A stretch of 6,259 nt of DNA from assembly GCA_013695195.1 (NCBI GenBank), contig JACDAY010000205.1:1-6259 (forward strand). The letters are read 5' to 3'. Position 1 is the first letter of the stretch, and the number at the start of each line of letters is the position of its first letter. Positions 5,947-6,259 of this stretch are shown here, in pieces. This DNA is from Blastocatellia bacterium (lineage in GTDB: Bacteria > Acidobacteriota > Blastocatellia > Pyrinomonadales > Pyrinomonadaceae). Made by a program: the position numbers and the translations under genes. The notes under the pieces are model-generated. The model saw only the letters and a program-made list of their open reading frames with translations, was not told the origin of the DNA and did no database searches.

Positions 5947-6259
5947 ATGAAAAACAACAGTTTGTGGATAAGAACGGCGATAATAATCGTTGTAACACTA
6001 ATAGGTATTTATCTGGTTATCGGCCCGCGCCGCGTACCGACTCGAAGTGATTTTTCATGGCAGGGAATTAAAAATAATCTTGCGAACAATATAAATCTCG
6101 GCCTTGATCTTAAAGGCGGCTCGCATCTGGTTATGAGGGTCAAGACGGATGAGTATTTGAAAACTCTGACGGAAAACAGCGCTCAGGCGGCGTTGACAGC
6201 TGCACAGGACGCGAAATTGCCGGTAAGCGGAAACAGCGTCGCTGCCGAAAACGGAACTT
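5947..6259 (+). CDS. secD: Protein translocase subunit SecD, N-terminal part (runs off window)
   Basis: SecD, with SecF, uses the proton motive force to assist late stages of protein export across the inner membrane. The 104 complete codons present show a cytoplasmic 'MKNNSLWIR', one membrane helix (about 8-26), and then 'NINLGLDLKGGSHLVMRV' (48-65), the conserved start of the first periplasmic domain. The LGLDLKGGSH motif is diagnostic. The rest of the gene (P1 head, five further helices) lies beyond the right edge. There is no Shine-Dalgarno sequence at normal spacing; AGAGGA occurs about 21 bases upstream, too far to count. The preceding 74 bases hold no other feature that I can support, and co-transcription with yajC is likely. 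Confidence 0.96.
   Translation, partial: MKNNSLWIRTAIIIVVTLIGIYLVIGPRRVPTRSDFSWQGIKNNLANNINLGLDLKGGSHLVMRVKTDEYLKTLTENSAQAALTAAQDAKLPVSGNSVAAENGT

Overview
The window reads as chromosomal housekeeping DNA from a Gram-negative bacterium. Two features point to an Acidobacteriota-like lineage, possibly near Blastocatellia/Pyrinomonadaceae: the make-up of the proteins (a YajC starting in a 'FFQDGGG' style, a SecD with a short 'IGPRR' post-membrane segment, a MauE-redoxin fusion), and the mid-range GC with AT-rich gene leaders. This placement rests on family resemblance recalled without a search and is only moderately secure.

Layout: from 946 leftwards off the window edge runs a minus-strand SAM-dependent methyltransferase with a Trm112/YcaR-like N-terminal segment (3' end missing). 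A 234-base divergent spacer (947-1180), containing a perfect 16-base palindrome, separates it from a plus-strand series: der (double GTPase for 50S ribosome assembly, 1181-2539); a membrane MauE-like protein carrying two thioredoxin-fold domains (2578-4053); a 157-base spacer with a pyrimidine-rich tract; tgt (queuosine tRNA-guanine transglycosylase, 4211-5521); yajC (5573-5872); and the first 104 codons of secD (5947 to the window end). No gene-free stretch exceeds 300 bases.

tgt-yajC-secD is the classic bacterial tgt/Sec-accessory order: tRNA wobble modification followed by the SecDF-YajC complex that assists protein export. der and the redoxin fusion probably share a transcript, although their functions are unrelated: ribosome maturation versus, by inference, envelope thiol chemistry.

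The most unusual item is inside tgt. The protein is about 60 residues longer than the typical enzyme, and the excess lies in one place (about residues 183-241). It is encoded around a 109-base palindromic element with 30-base inverted arms (4816-4845 and 4895-4924), 25 of 30 positions complementary. This looks like an in-frame insertion of a repetitive palindromic element into an essential-fold enzyme that keeps all its visible catalytic and zinc residues. A second window-wide feature is that none of the six gene starts has a recognisable Shine-Dalgarno sequence at normal spacing.
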